DNA of 16,167 bases from Cellvibrionales bacterium UBA3090 (GTDB taxonomy: Bacteria; Pseudomonadota; Gammaproteobacteria; Pseudomonadales; Porticoccaceae). Of this stretch, positions 1 through 6,832 are shown in pieces. A program made the translations under genes and the position numbers. Position 1 is the first letter of the stretch, and every line of letters begins with the position of its first letter. The notes below the pieces were generated by a model, which saw only the letters and a list, made by a program, of their open reading frames with translations, made no database searches and was not told the origin of the DNA. The DNA lies in the NCBI GenBank assembly GCA_002367235.1, contig DFBC01000137.1, forward strand, positions 1-16,167. Direction: 5' to 3'.

Positions 1-21
1 CATGATCAAACTCTTCAGTTT
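1..21 (-). rRNA. rrs: 16S rRNA, 5' end only (partial)
   Basis: Read on the minus strand, the first 21 bases are AAACTGAAGAGTTTGATCAT plus G. This is the conserved 5' end of bacterial 16S rRNA and includes the start of the universal 27F priming site. The mature 5' end is placed at about position 21 by analogy with E. coli, whose 16S begins AAATTGAAGAGTTTGATC. The rest of the gene lies outside the window to the left. The leader and promoter signals at 181-515 on the same strand support the call. Confidence 0.93.
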
Positions 22-180
22 AATCTTTAACCTCTGCCTTGCGACAAGAGGAAGCAGTTTCACGTTACCCGCGATACTACTCAAAAACTTGGCTCAAACA
101 CTTTCTGCTTACCAAATTACTTCTTCTGGTGAGATACTTGCGTTTGATGATTCGTTGTCACTTGAATCGTCTCAGCAAGC

Positions 181-216
181 ACCCACACGCATTATCTGAT
201 CAATTGTTAAAGAACA
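181..216 (-). promoter_or_regulatory. rRNA antitermination signals boxA and boxC
   Basis: On the minus strand TGTTCTTTAACA (205-216) differs by one base from the E. coli rrn boxA TGCTCTTTAACA. It is followed by AATTGATCAGATAATGCG and then GTGTGGGT (181-188), the boxC-like element. Order and spacing match the E. coli 16S leader, which reads boxA, ATCAGACAAT, GTGTGGGC. In known systems NusB/NusE bind boxA and assemble the rRNA antitermination complex that prevents Rho termination and helps 16S folding. Function here is inferred from the match. Confidence 0.85.
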
Positions 217-218
217 TT

Positions 219-233
219 CGCTCTCTAGGAGCG
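219..233 (-). promoter_or_regulatory. boxB-like hairpin in rRNA leader
   Basis: On the minus strand CGCTC-CTAGA-GAGCG forms a perfect 5-bp stem with a 5-nt loop, ending three bases upstream of boxA. The order hairpin, boxA, boxC is that of rrn leaders. The 5-nt loop also resembles phage-type boxB, but whether any factor binds it is unknown. Confidence 0.55.
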
Positions 234-241
234 GGCTGCGT

Positions 242-269
242 ATTCTAAGGATCGCCGCCTTAATGTCAA
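242..269 (-). promoter_or_regulatory. rRNA promoter, proximal of three
   Basis: On the minus strand -35 TTGACA (264-269), a 16-bp spacer and -10 TAGAAT (242-247) are followed by ACGC. Just upstream (about 271-300) is an A/T-rich run that could be an UP element. Transcription would start at about 235, giving a leader of roughly 215 nt. The short 16-bp spacer is typical of stringently controlled rRNA promoters. Confidence 0.8.
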
Positions 270-355
270 CAGAGTTTTGCGATATTTTTTATTAAAAATC
301 TCAACTCTAACGTCTGCTAACTTCCCACTTCGATTCATCCCCGAAGCGGACGCGC

Positions 356-383
356 ATTCTAGCGCCCTACATCCTATTGTCAA
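356..383 (-). promoter_or_regulatory. rRNA promoter, middle of three
   Basis: On the minus strand -35 TTGACA (378-383), a 16-bp spacer and -10 TAGAAT (356-361) are followed by the GC-rich discriminator GCGCGT. The TAGAATGCGC block equals the TATAATGCGC arrangement of E. coli rrn P1. A GC-rich discriminator is the known basis of ppGpp/DksA and initiating-NTP sensitivity; that control is inferred here. Confidence 0.82.
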
Positions 384-465
384 AGGTTTTCTGCAAAAAC
401 TAACTTCTTTCTACAGGCCTCTTTCAAAAGGTCGGATAGGTCACATACCCCTAAACGAGGCGCGC

Positions 466-515
466 ATTCTATCGTTTAATATCCACCCGTCAATGCTTTT
501 CTTTTTTTATTCTTA
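466..515 (-). promoter_or_regulatory. rRNA promoter, distal of three, with UP-like element
   Basis: On the minus strand -35 TTGACG (488-493), a 16-bp spacer and -10 TAGAAT (466-471) are followed by GCGCGCC. Directly upstream, 494-515 reads as an A-rich stretch (AATAAAAAAAGAAAAGCA), a good candidate UP element for the RNA polymerase alpha subunit. This is probably the strongest promoter of the set, by analogy with rrn P1. Sites for Fis were not identified. Confidence 0.8.
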
Positions 516-566
516 ATGGGACGAATTTCACCCACTAAACTGACCATATTTCAGCCAATTTATCCC

Positions 567-595
567 AAAAAAAACCCAGCTCACCGGCCGGGTTT
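567..595 (-). terminator. Intrinsic terminator of tyrS
   Basis: On the minus strand AAACCCGGC (587-595), loop CGGTGA and GCTGGGTTT (572-580) form a 9-bp stem with one G-T wobble, running straight into a T run (567-574). It lies 17 bases after the tyrS stop and before the rRNA promoters, so it would keep tyrS transcription from entering the rRNA promoter region. Confidence 0.88.
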
Positions 596-611
596 ATATT
601 CGCTCTTTAAA

Positions 612-1922
612 CTAGGCAACTAATTCGTACAGATGATGCTTTTTCTTGCCCAGCCTCACCATAAAAAAACGACCATACAGCGCCTCATCGGGTGAAAAAC
701 TTTCAACTACCCGCATGTTGTCTTCAGATCCCTTCGACTTCCCATTGATGAACACCGCATTGCGACCCAATGCGTCCTTTACCTCTCGCCCCGCCTTAAC
801 TAGACCACAATCAACAAACAAGCTGGTCAGCATCTGCCCGCTCAGCCCCGACAGGCTCAAATCGCTTGCCGGCATTCCATCCTGTTTTAACTGCTCCAGG
901 TCACTTTCCGTCAAAGACTCAAGACCACCAGAAAACAACGCCTCGGTAATTCTCTCTGCGGCCTCCAGTCCGGCGGCGCCATGGACAAGCTCAGTCACCT
1001 CTCTCGCCAGAACACCCTGGGCAGATTTTCGGCCCTGTATTTCGGCGTCTACTCGCTCGATCTCTTCTATTTCGCTCACCGGCAAAAAAGTAAAATAACG
1101 CAGAAACTTGTACACATCGGCATCCGCGGTATTAAGCCAGAACTGATAAAAGGCATAAGGTGAGGTCTTTGTTGAGTCCAACCAAATCGTGCCACTTTCC
1201 GTCTTACCAAACTTGGTTCCATCAGATTTCGTTACTAGAGGCAGGGTCATACCGAACACTTGCGTGCCATTTAATCGACGGGTGAGATCAATTCCACCCG
1301 TGATGTTTCCCCACTGATCTGAGCCGCCGATCTGCAATGTGCAATTATGCAGACGGTTCAGCTCCGCAAAATCATAGGACTGCAACAACATATAAGTGAA
1401 TTCGGTATAGGATATTCCAGCCCCCTCTCGATCGAGCCGCTGCTTAACTGACTCCTTGTTCACCATGTTATTGACCGAGAAGTGCTTCCCCACATCCCTT
1501 AGAAAACCCAACAAATCTATTTTGCCAATCCAATCAAGATTATTGACTACTTCTGCAGAACAGTCTCCCGCATCAAAATCTACAAACTGAGAGACCTGCT
1601 CCCGAATCTTCTCCACCCAGTCCGTGACCACATCTGGCGTATTAAGCTTTCGCTCCTGGGCTTTAAAGCTTGGGTCGCCAATCAGACCGGTAGCGCCGCC
1701 CACCAAGGCGACGGGTTTGTGCCCAGCCTGCTGAAAGCGCCGCAGAGCCAGCAAAGGTACCAGGCTGCCAATATGCAAACTATCTGCAGTGGGATCAAAG
1801 CCACAATACAGCGTACGACAACCACTCGACAGATGCTCTGCAAGCTCTCCATCACCAGTCATTTGTGCAATCAGGCCGCGGGCCTGCAAATCAGCTATCA
1901 ACTCTGAGCCGCTTGTGGACAT
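612..1922 (-). CDS. tyrS: Tyrosyl-tRNA synthetase
   Basis: This class Ic aminoacyl-tRNA synthetase charges tRNA-Tyr with tyrosine in the cytosol. The 436-aa product aligns along its length with E. coli TyrS (424 aa). It has the CGFDPTADSLHIGSL signature around residues 40-54, the VALVGGATGLIGDPSFK stretch, the LQIGGSDQWGNITGGIDL tyrosine/ATP pocket, the KFGKT form of the KMSKS loop, and a C-terminal S4-like RNA-binding region (about 370-436). The HIGH motif reads HIGS (residues 50-53), so the second His of the E. coli HLGH is replaced by Ser. The ATG start has a GAGA stretch 8-9 nt upstream. The gene reads toward the rRNA operon on the same strand and is divergent from the M23 peptidase gene. 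Position beside the rRNA operon resembles tyrZ of Pseudomonas (from memory), so a second tyrosyl-tRNA synthetase elsewhere in the genome is possible. The name could then be tyrZ. Confidence 0.95.
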   Translation of the reverse strand: MSTSGSELIADLQARGLIAQMTGDGELAEHLSSGCRTLYCGFDPTADSLHIGSLVPLLALRRFQQAGHKPVALVGGATGLIGDPSFKAQERKLNTPDVVTDWVEKIREQVSQFVDFDAGDCSAEVVNNLDWIGKIDLLGFLRDVGKHFSVNNMVNKESVKQRLDREGAGISYTEFTYMLLQSYDFAELNRLHNCTLQIGGSDQWGNITGGIDLTRRLNGTQVFGMTLPLVTKSDGTKFGKTESGTIWLDSTKTSPYAFYQFWLNTADADVYKFLRYFTFLPVSEIEEIERVDAEIQGRKSAQGVLAREVTELVHGAAGLEAAERITEALFSGGLESLTESDLEQLKQDGMPASDLSLSGLSGQMLTSLFVDCGLVKAGREVKDALGRNAVFINGKSKGSEDNMRVVESFSPDEALYGRFFMVRLGKKKHHLYELVA

Positions 1923-2090
1923 GCTTTATTCTCGTATTTCTACCAATAAAAAGGACGCAAACGATACATTATCCCCTTACAAAAACAAGTATCGCCCGAT
2001 CTGAAATAAAGCTTAGACGGTGGGATTGCGGCACTTTCTATTATATATTGCTACATTATTAGCATCACTCATGAAAACTTTTTAATCGCC

Positions 2091-3527
2091 ATGTCCCAAG
2101 CCAACTACAAAAGTGCTCCCAAGTCCCGCTCATTCAGGCAAAATTTAATTGCCGCGAGACTGCCAAGACCACGACTCCTGTTCGCAGGTGTTATTGCTAT
2201 TTCAATCGTTGCACTGTTGACCGCACTTCCCAGCAAACAGGCTGAAGCTAAGCGCCAAGAGATCAGCATTGCGCTGCCCTTTCAAGAAAATAGCGACACG
2301 AGCATAAATAAAGACCATCAAATACTAGCTCCCAGCCAAGAGCCATCACAAACCAAACCCTCGCCAGCTCCCACGGAAGAACCCGCAGAGAACCTCGATT
2401 GGCAAAAACAAACTGTTCGCAGTGGCGACAATCTCAGCACTCTCTTCAAACGAGTTGCACTGGGGGCCAGTGATGTTTACAACCTCATGTCATCGACGAC
2501 TCTCTCCAAACCTCTCGTCGATATACGTCCGGGACAGGAAGTTCAGTTTGGCCTGAACAAAGCCGGGGAACTCAAACAACTCAAATATATCAAGTCAAAA
2601 CTTGAATCCTACCTCTACACAAGCAGCGATACAGAGGGTGGCCAGAGCTATACTGGCCAGCATATTCTGTTAGAACCTGAATTGCTGACCACTTATAGAG
2701 AATCCACAATTGAGGATTCACTTTTTCTGGCCGGCGACAGGGCTCAGTTACCCCACGGCCTGATTATGGAGCTCGCCAATATCTTTGGCTGGGATATCGA
2801 CTTTGCGCTGGATATCCGCAAGGGTGACCATTTTTCATTACTCTACGAAGAAAAATTTCTTAATGGTGAAAAAATCGGCACCGGAAATATTCTCAGTGCT
2901 GAGTTTACCAACCAGGGAAAATCATACCGGGCTGTGCGCTACGAAAATAGTGACGGACGGGCTAACTATTATGCCCCCGATGGATTTAGCATGCGCAAGG
3001 CTTTTCTACGCGCCCCGCTAGATTTTGCCCGCATCAGTTCAGGATTCAACCTTCGCCGAAAGCACCCTATTCATAAAAGTATTCGAGCACATCGAGGGGT
3101 AGATTACGCCGCGCCTCGAGGCACACCAGTATTTTCTGCCGGAGATGGCAGAGTGGTAGCGGCAGGTTACAGCAAGGCTAATGGTAACTACGTATTTATC
3201 CAACACGGCCAGCGTTTTACCACCAAATACTTACACTTGAATAAGCGCAAGGTAAAAAAAGGCCAATCGGTAAAGCAACGGCAAGTGATAGGCACTGTTG
3301 GCTCCACAGGCTACGCCACCGGCCCACACTTGCACTACGAATTCCTGGTAAACGGTGTGCATCGCAACCCTCGCACTGTGGCGTTACCTCAGGCCAAGCC
3401 CATTGCCAAACAAGAGCGGCTTAAGTTTGAACGCGACACTACACCCCTCTTAGCCCAACTCACACGCCACCAGCAATCTTCCAAGCTGGCATTCAACACC
3501 ACCAAAGACCCGGCTTCGGCCCGTTAA
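2091..3527 (+). CDS. mepM: M23-family murein DD-endopeptidase, MepM/YebA-like
   Basis: This is a predicted inner-membrane-anchored, periplasmic zinc peptidase that cleaves peptidoglycan cross-links to allow wall growth. The 478-aa protein has a basic N-terminus, one membrane segment (about 29-47), a Pro/Ser-rich linker (about 70-100), an OapA/LysM-like region starting at WQKQTVRSGDNLSTLF (104-119), a Csd3-like middle domain, and a C-terminal LytM domain. Zinc-site residues are visible: HRGVD (H334, D338) and HLH (H413, H415), with a further conserved His in KYLHLNK (H382), so it should be an active enzyme rather than a degenerate activator. No clear ribosome binding site precedes the ATG. anmK starts 12 bases after its stop, suggesting co-transcription. 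The mepM symbol is by family resemblance; the exact ortholog group is not proven. Confidence 0.88.
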   Translation: MSQANYKSAPKSRSFRQNLIAARLPRPRLLFAGVIAISIVALLTALPSKQAEAKRQEISIALPFQENSDTSINKDHQILAPSQEPSQTKPSPAPTEEPAENLDWQKQTVRSGDNLSTLFKRVALGASDVYNLMSSTTLSKPLVDIRPGQEVQFGLNKAGELKQLKYIKSKLESYLYTSSDTEGGQSYTGQHILLEPELLTTYRESTIEDSLFLAGDRAQLPHGLIMELANIFGWDIDFALDIRKGDHFSLLYEEKFLNGEKIGTGNILSAEFTNQGKSYRAVRYENSDGRANYYAPDGFSMRKAFLRAPLDFARISSGFNLRRKHPIHKSIRAHRGVDYAAPRGTPVFSAGDGRVVAAGYSKANGNYVFIQHGQRFTTKYLHLNKRKVKKGQSVKQRQVIGTVGSTGYATGPHLHYEFLVNGVHRNPRTVALPQAKPIAKQERLKFERDTTPLLAQLTRHQQSSKLAFNTTKDPASAR

Positions 3528-3539
3528 CAGATAAAATAA

Positions 3540-4664
3540 ATGTCGGCTGAAAAATTGTATGTAGGACTTATGTCCGGCACTAGCGCCGACAGTATTGATG
3601 CTGTACTGGTCAACCTCACGGCAACCACCCCCAAATTGCTTGCCACACACTCGGCCGATATTCGGGGGCTCAAATCGGAAATTCACACACTTGCCAGTTC
3701 TAGCGAGAATGAAATACACCGGATGGGCCAACTTGACCGTGAACTTGGCATACGCTTTGCTCAAGCAACCAACGAACTACTGAGCCATGAAAACCTTTGC
3801 GCAACAGATATAACAGCCATCGGTAGCCATGGACAGACTATCCGACACTTCCCACCCACCACGACCAGCGAACACCCCTACAGCATCCAGGTGGGAGACC
3901 CCAACACCATCGCCCAACTCACCGGAATTACCACGGTAGCTGACTTCCGTCGTCGAGACATTGCACTAGGCGGACATGGCGCACCACTTGTTCCCGCTTT
4001 TCACCAAGCGGTGTTCGGTAAGACCGACAGCTGCAGAGCCATTGTTAATATCGGCGGCGTAGCAAATATCACACTGCTTAATGGCGATACCTCAAACTCA
4101 CCACTGCTGGGATACGACACGGGCCCTGGTAACGTATTGATGGATTGCTGGATCAACCAAAACCTTGGCCTTTCTTACGACCAGGGGGGCCATTGGGCAG
4201 CACAGGGGCAAGTGATCACCTCACTTCTGCAACAGCTGCTGGACACGCCCTACCTGTCGCAACCGGCTCCAAAAAGCACCGGGCCTGAATTATTTAATCT
4301 CTCCTGGCTAACCAAACATCTTGAGCAACTACCCGAGGTCAGCTCAACGGACGTTCAAGCAACACTGCTTGAATTTACTGCCCGCACTATTTCCGATGCA
4401 TTGAAATCACATACACCGACAGCAAGTGAAATATATTGCTGTGGTGGTGGAGCCTACAACACAAGTCTGATGCTGCGATTGAAAACACTGCTAGACCCAA
4501 GCCTAACAAGCAGTACCGAGCATCTGGGCATTCCACCCGAGTGGGTGGAAGCCGTCGCCTTCGCCTGGCTGGCCAAGCAAACCCTTGAAGGAAAACCCGG
4601 CAATGAACCCTCGGTCACAGGTGCGTCCAAAGCTTCCATATTGGGTGCTATCTATCCCGCATAA
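3540..4664 (+). CDS. anmK: Anhydro-N-acetylmuramic acid kinase
   Basis: AnmK converts 1,6-anhydro-MurNAc plus ATP to MurNAc-6-phosphate in the cytosol, a step in peptidoglycan recycling. The 374-aa length is usual for the family. Recognisable segments are the ATP-binding GLMSGTSADSIDAVLV near the N-terminus (9-24; many homologs have GTSxDGID), IGSHGQTIRH (94-103), the substrate-side run ADFRRRDIALGGHGAPLVP (134-152), GYDTGPGN (191-198) with the likely catalytic Asp193, CGGGAYN (301-307), EAVAFAWLA (337-345) and the C-terminal PSVTGA. The gene sits 12 bases after the M23 peptidase gene, so a wall hydrolase and a recycling kinase are made together. No strong Shine-Dalgarno is visible, so translation may be coupled to the upstream stop. 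It converges with the minus-strand erpA operon. Confidence 0.95.
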   Translation: MSAEKLYVGLMSGTSADSIDAVLVNLTATTPKLLATHSADIRGLKSEIHTLASSSENEIHRMGQLDRELGIRFAQATNELLSHENLCATDITAIGSHGQTIRHFPPTTTSEHPYSIQVGDPNTIAQLTGITTVADFRRRDIALGGHGAPLVPAFHQAVFGKTDSCRAIVNIGGVANITLLNGDTSNSPLLGYDTGPGNVLMDCWINQNLGLSYDQGGHWAAQGQVITSLLQQLLDTPYLSQPAPKSTGPELFNLSWLTKHLEQLPEVSSTDVQATLLEFTARTISDALKSHTPTASEIYCCGGGAYNTSLMLRLKTLLDPSLTSSTEHLGIPPEWVEAVAFAWLAKQTLEGKPGNEPSVTGASKASILGAIYPA

Positions 4665-4701
4665 GGGATCATTCACAAGGACGAAAAGAACGAACAGAGA
4701 C

Positions 4702-4727
4702 AAAAAAGAAGTGCGCGATCGCGGCTT
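4702..4727 (-). terminator. Candidate terminator of the argC-erpA-dsrE operon
   Basis: On the minus strand AAG-C-CGC-GATC-GCG-CA-CTT forms an imperfect hairpin (4709-4727) around the 10-bp palindrome CGCGATCGCG, followed after 1-2 bases by TTTTTT (4702-4707). It lies about 30 bases after the DsrE-like stop, in the convergent gap with anmK. The stem is short with an internal bulge, so strength is uncertain. No clear terminator for anmK on the plus strand was seen. Confidence 0.42.
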
Positions 4728-4755
4728 AAGAAGATTTTAATTGCCGGACAACGTG

Positions 4756-5244
4756 TTAGAAATAGACGTACTTCTCAACCTCAATCAGCCTGGTTATCTC
4801 CCTAGGGCCATATGGAACCGTACCCACGAAAGGGAACCGCGTCTTGATATCTAGCCCCAGCCCTCTAGCTGAAGCCTCACAGACTCTGATATCAATAACC
4901 TGAAATGCGGTTAGCTTGGCTGCTAAATCAACAATGGATTTATATTTCGAGTAGTTTTCTTTAAAAAAGATACTTACTTCCGAGCCATGGATAACCATCA
5001 CCACGGGAGGCAGTGCTTTCTCACTCATACCTGCGCTATGGTAAAGCATCTCGGCACGGTGCAATGCACCAGCCACAGCCTCTGGATCATCCAGTTCAAT
5101 TCGACCCAAATAACCAGCGGGCTCATACCCTTCTGCATGACCGCCAACATCGGCATGAGGGATAAAACCACCAGCCATGGCCACAGCAACTCCGCTAATG
5201 GCTATTAGCGCCAAAAGGGATTGGCAGAGCTGACGAATGCTCAA
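4756..5244 (-). CDS. Periplasmic DsrE-like protein
   Basis: This 162-aa protein has an N-terminal signal peptide (about residues 1-24, hydrophobic LLALIAISGVAVAMA, likely cleaved near AMA-GG) and a DsrE/DsrF-like fold: a helix with EAVAGALHRAEMLY (55-68), the strand PVVMVIHGSEVSIFF (80-94), and the VCEASARGLGL segment (121-131) with Cys122, the usual position of the conserved Cys in the family. Cytoplasmic relatives handle sulfur transfer; the role of secreted DsrE-like proteins is not established, so no reaction is assigned. The start is TTG at 5242-5244, only three bases after the erpA stop and in the same reading frame, with a partial Shine-Dalgarno GGTG 6 nt upstream that lies inside the last erpA codons. 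Any later start would remove the signal peptide. It is probably translated by reinitiation after erpA. Confidence 0.75.
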   Translation of the reverse strand: MSIRQLCQSLLALIAISGVAVAMAGGFIPHADVGGHAEGYEPAGYLGRIELDDPEAVAGALHRAEMLYHSAGMSEKALPPVVMVIHGSEVSIFFKENYSKYKSIVDLAAKLTAFQVIDIRVCEASARGLGLDIKTRFPFVGTVPYGPREITRLIEVEKYVYF

Positions 5245-5247
5245 AAT

Positions 5248-5601
5248 TTACACCGAAAATGACGCTCCACAACCACAGGTTGTTGTGGCATTGGGGTTTG
5301 AAACAGTGAAACGTGAACCTTGAAGTCCTTCTTCATAATCTACGGTCGATCCCATCAGGTACTGAACGCTCAAAGGGTCTGCCAACACTGAGACCCCATC
5401 TTTTTCAACCACGGTATCGTCTTCAGCTACCAGCTCATCAAAGCTAAAACCATACTGAAAACCTGAACAGCCACCGCCGGTGACAAACACCCGTAGCTTC
5501 AAATCTGGGTTGCCTTCCTCTTCAACCAGACTTTTTACCTTCGCCACAGCATTTTCTGAGATATACAGCGGTGAAGGTGTAAATGTTTCAATACCTGACA
5601 T
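5248..5601 (-). CDS. erpA: Iron-sulfur cluster insertion protein ErpA
   Basis: ErpA is an A-type Fe-S carrier that receives clusters from the assembly scaffold and delivers them to apo-enzymes such as the IspG/IspH isoprenoid enzymes. The 117-aa product has the HesB/IscA fold with the three ligand cysteines C45 (in TGGGCSGFQYGF) and C109/C111 (in TTTCGCGASF). The start is set at the MSGIETF methionine (5599-5601) because AGGAG lies 7 nt upstream; an upstream in-frame ATG at 5634 has no such support. A 25-bp IscR type-1-like site at 5643-5667 lies 41 bases before the start, implying Fe-S feedback control. It is the fourth gene of the minus-strand run, 70 bases after the bactofilin gene, with a DsrE-like gene immediately downstream. 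Confidence 0.95.
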   Translation of the reverse strand: MSGIETFTPSPLYISENAVAKVKSLVEEEGNPDLKLRVFVTGGGCSGFQYGFSFDELVAEDDTVVEKDGVSVLADPLSVQYLMGSTVDYEEGLQGSRFTVSNPNATTTCGCGASFSV

Positions 5602-5642
5602 GAGTACTCCTGAAAAATCATTCAAAATGCACAACCGGGCCT

Positions 5643-5667
5643 ATACCCAAGCATTACAGTCAAGTAT
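5643..5667 (-). promoter_or_regulatory. IscR type-1-like operator upstream of erpA
   Basis: On the minus strand the 25-bp site starts ATACTTGACTG and ends GCTTGGGTAT. Compared with the E. coli type-1 consensus I recall (ATASYYGACTRWWW, then YAGTCRRSTAT) it matches at 22 of 25 positions. The mismatches are all in the second half, at the A, G and C of the YAGTC block. In E. coli the [2Fe-2S] form of IscR represses erpA through such a site, and here too the site lies just before erpA. It contains TTGACT, a possible -35, but a matching -10 at normal spacing was not found. The family knowledge is from memory and binding is inferred. Confidence 0.72.
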
Positions 5668-5671
5668 TCTA

Positions 5672-6103
5672 TCATGAACTTGCCGACTCCTGACTAGATT
5701 CTGTAGCGTTTTCTAATGACACCACATTATTTGTCTCTTCCGCCGACTGATGAACAAAACTCCCATTCACCTGTGCACCCTTCTCAATTTCAATTAATGC
5801 ATAGTGTAGATTACCTTCGACAACAGCCTTGTCTGCCAGTTCGACCTGACTACTGGAATAGATATTGCCTTCAATATAGCCATTAATAACCACGATGGGG
5901 ACGTGAACATCACCAAGAACCCGCCCATCTGGAAGCACACGCACGCGCGCCTCAGCACCATCCTCAGCCACCACATTACCCGTAACCTGACCCTCTATTT
6001 CCAGATTACCGGAAAAATGAATATCACCAACCACATGTGTGCCACCGGCAATCAATGTTGTATTTCCCTGTGCAAACGGTATCGAATTGTTTTTCTTGCG
6101 CAT
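5672..6103 (-). CDS. Bactofilin family cytoskeletal protein
   Basis: Bactofilins polymerise without nucleotide into filaments that organise wall synthesis, stalks or polarity. The 143-aa protein has the family layout: a short N-terminal tail (1-14), then a right-handed beta-helix core of glycine-spaced short strands (about 15-117, such as GTHVVGDIHFSGNLEIEGQVTG and GYIEGNIYSS), and a flexible Ser/Glu-rich tail (118-143). No membrane segment is present; attachment may come from the neighbouring coiled-coil membrane protein, whose gene ends 12 bases upstream. The ATG has GGAG about 9 nt upstream. Family identification is secure; the cellular role here is not known, though the nearby M23 peptidase gene fits the known bactofilin-M23 association in other bacteria. 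Confidence 0.9.
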   Translation of the reverse strand: MRKKNNSIPFAQGNTTLIAGGTHVVGDIHFSGNLEIEGQVTGNVVAEDGAEARVRVLPDGRVLGDVHVPIVVINGYIEGNIYSSSQVELADKAVVEGNLHYALIEIEKGAQVNGSFVHQSAEETNNVVSLENATESSQESASS

Positions 6104-6115
6104 GCTTTTGCTCCT

Positions 6116-6832
6116 CTATATCTCATCCACTTGCCAGTCAAAGCGTCTTTCCACTCGACTACTTCTAACGCCATCTTTCCAAACACTAACCACCAAGGCT
6201 TGCGGCTGAAACTCAGGTGTCAGATTTAGGACACCTTCTACCACATGAAAATACTTAAACTTTGTCCGAATCGGTGACTGATCAAGCTCGGCATCCAGAC
6301 TCTCAAGACCAACAGCAACGTCTTTTCCATCCTGAACACCTAATATATCTACCTTAATACTGACGCTGATCCTTTTTAACTTTCTTTCTTTTTGCTGGAC
6401 CACCAGCCGGTATGTCACTCCCTGCTGATCAATGGAGTGCTTCAACATCAACTCGCCGATCAATAAACCGCTTTCGGTACCACCGCCCTCCAAAAGGTTT
6501 CGATACAGACTAAGTTCTTCCTCATTAACGGCCAACTCAGACTGAAGCGATGTCACCAATTGGCGTACTTGCTCCAAGGCCACCTGATCGATACTTGTCG
6601 CCATTTCAGCGTTTGCCAATTGCTGTTTCAAATCAGCAAACTGCTCTTCCAGGACACCCAGTGCTTCCGCTTGCTGTCGCTTTTCAACCATGGCCTGATC
6701 AAAGAACTTCAACCCCAAATAACCACCCAGTGAAAAAGCCAAGATCACCAGCAGCAACCACAGACCGATCTCCCGCTGACGATCGCTGGGGCGATACGAG
6801 CTAACTACCAGCTTATGACCACGATGCGGCAT
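6116..6832 (-). CDS. Membrane-anchored coiled-coil protein, DUF6776-like
   Basis: A 238-aa protein of unknown function. It shows a basic cytoplasmic N-terminus (1-21), one membrane segment (about 22-41, GLWLLLVILAFSLGGYLGL), a heptad-like coiled coil (about 47-115, rich in Glu, Gln, Leu) and a beta-rich C-terminal domain (about 120-238), predicted to be periplasmic. It resembles the conserved gammaproteobacterial family I know as DUF6776, found beside argC and bactofilin genes; the name is from memory. Its ATG overlaps the argC TGA by one base (TGATG), so translation is probably coupled, and no separate Shine-Dalgarno is evident. Pairing with the bactofilin suggests a membrane partner for the filament, which is inference. 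Confidence 0.75.
   Translation of the reverse strand: MPHRGHKLVVSSYRPSDRQREIGLWLLLVILAFSLGGYLGLKFFDQAMVEKRQQAEALGVLEEQFADLKQQLANAEMATSIDQVALEQVRQLVTSLQSELAVNEEELSLYRNLLEGGGTESGLLIGELMLKHSIDQQGVTYRLVVQQKERKLKRISVSIKVDILGVQDGKDVAVGLESLDAELDQSPIRTKFKYFHVVEGVLNLTPEFQPQALVVSVWKDGVRSSRVERRFDWQVDEI

Noticed and set aside
2..516. Short plus-strand open frames of 65-79 codons before tyrS
   Set aside because: They lie across the antisense of the 16S 5' end, its leader and three rRNA promoters, have no ribosome sites and resemble no protein family.
4654..4669. Hairpin ATCCC-GCATAA-GGGAT at the anmK stop as a terminator
   Set aside because: The stem is only 5 bp and no T run follows.
5602..5634. Longer erpA start at 5634
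   Set aside because: The internal ATG at 5601 has AGGAG at ideal spacing and matches family N-termini; the 11-residue extension has no support.
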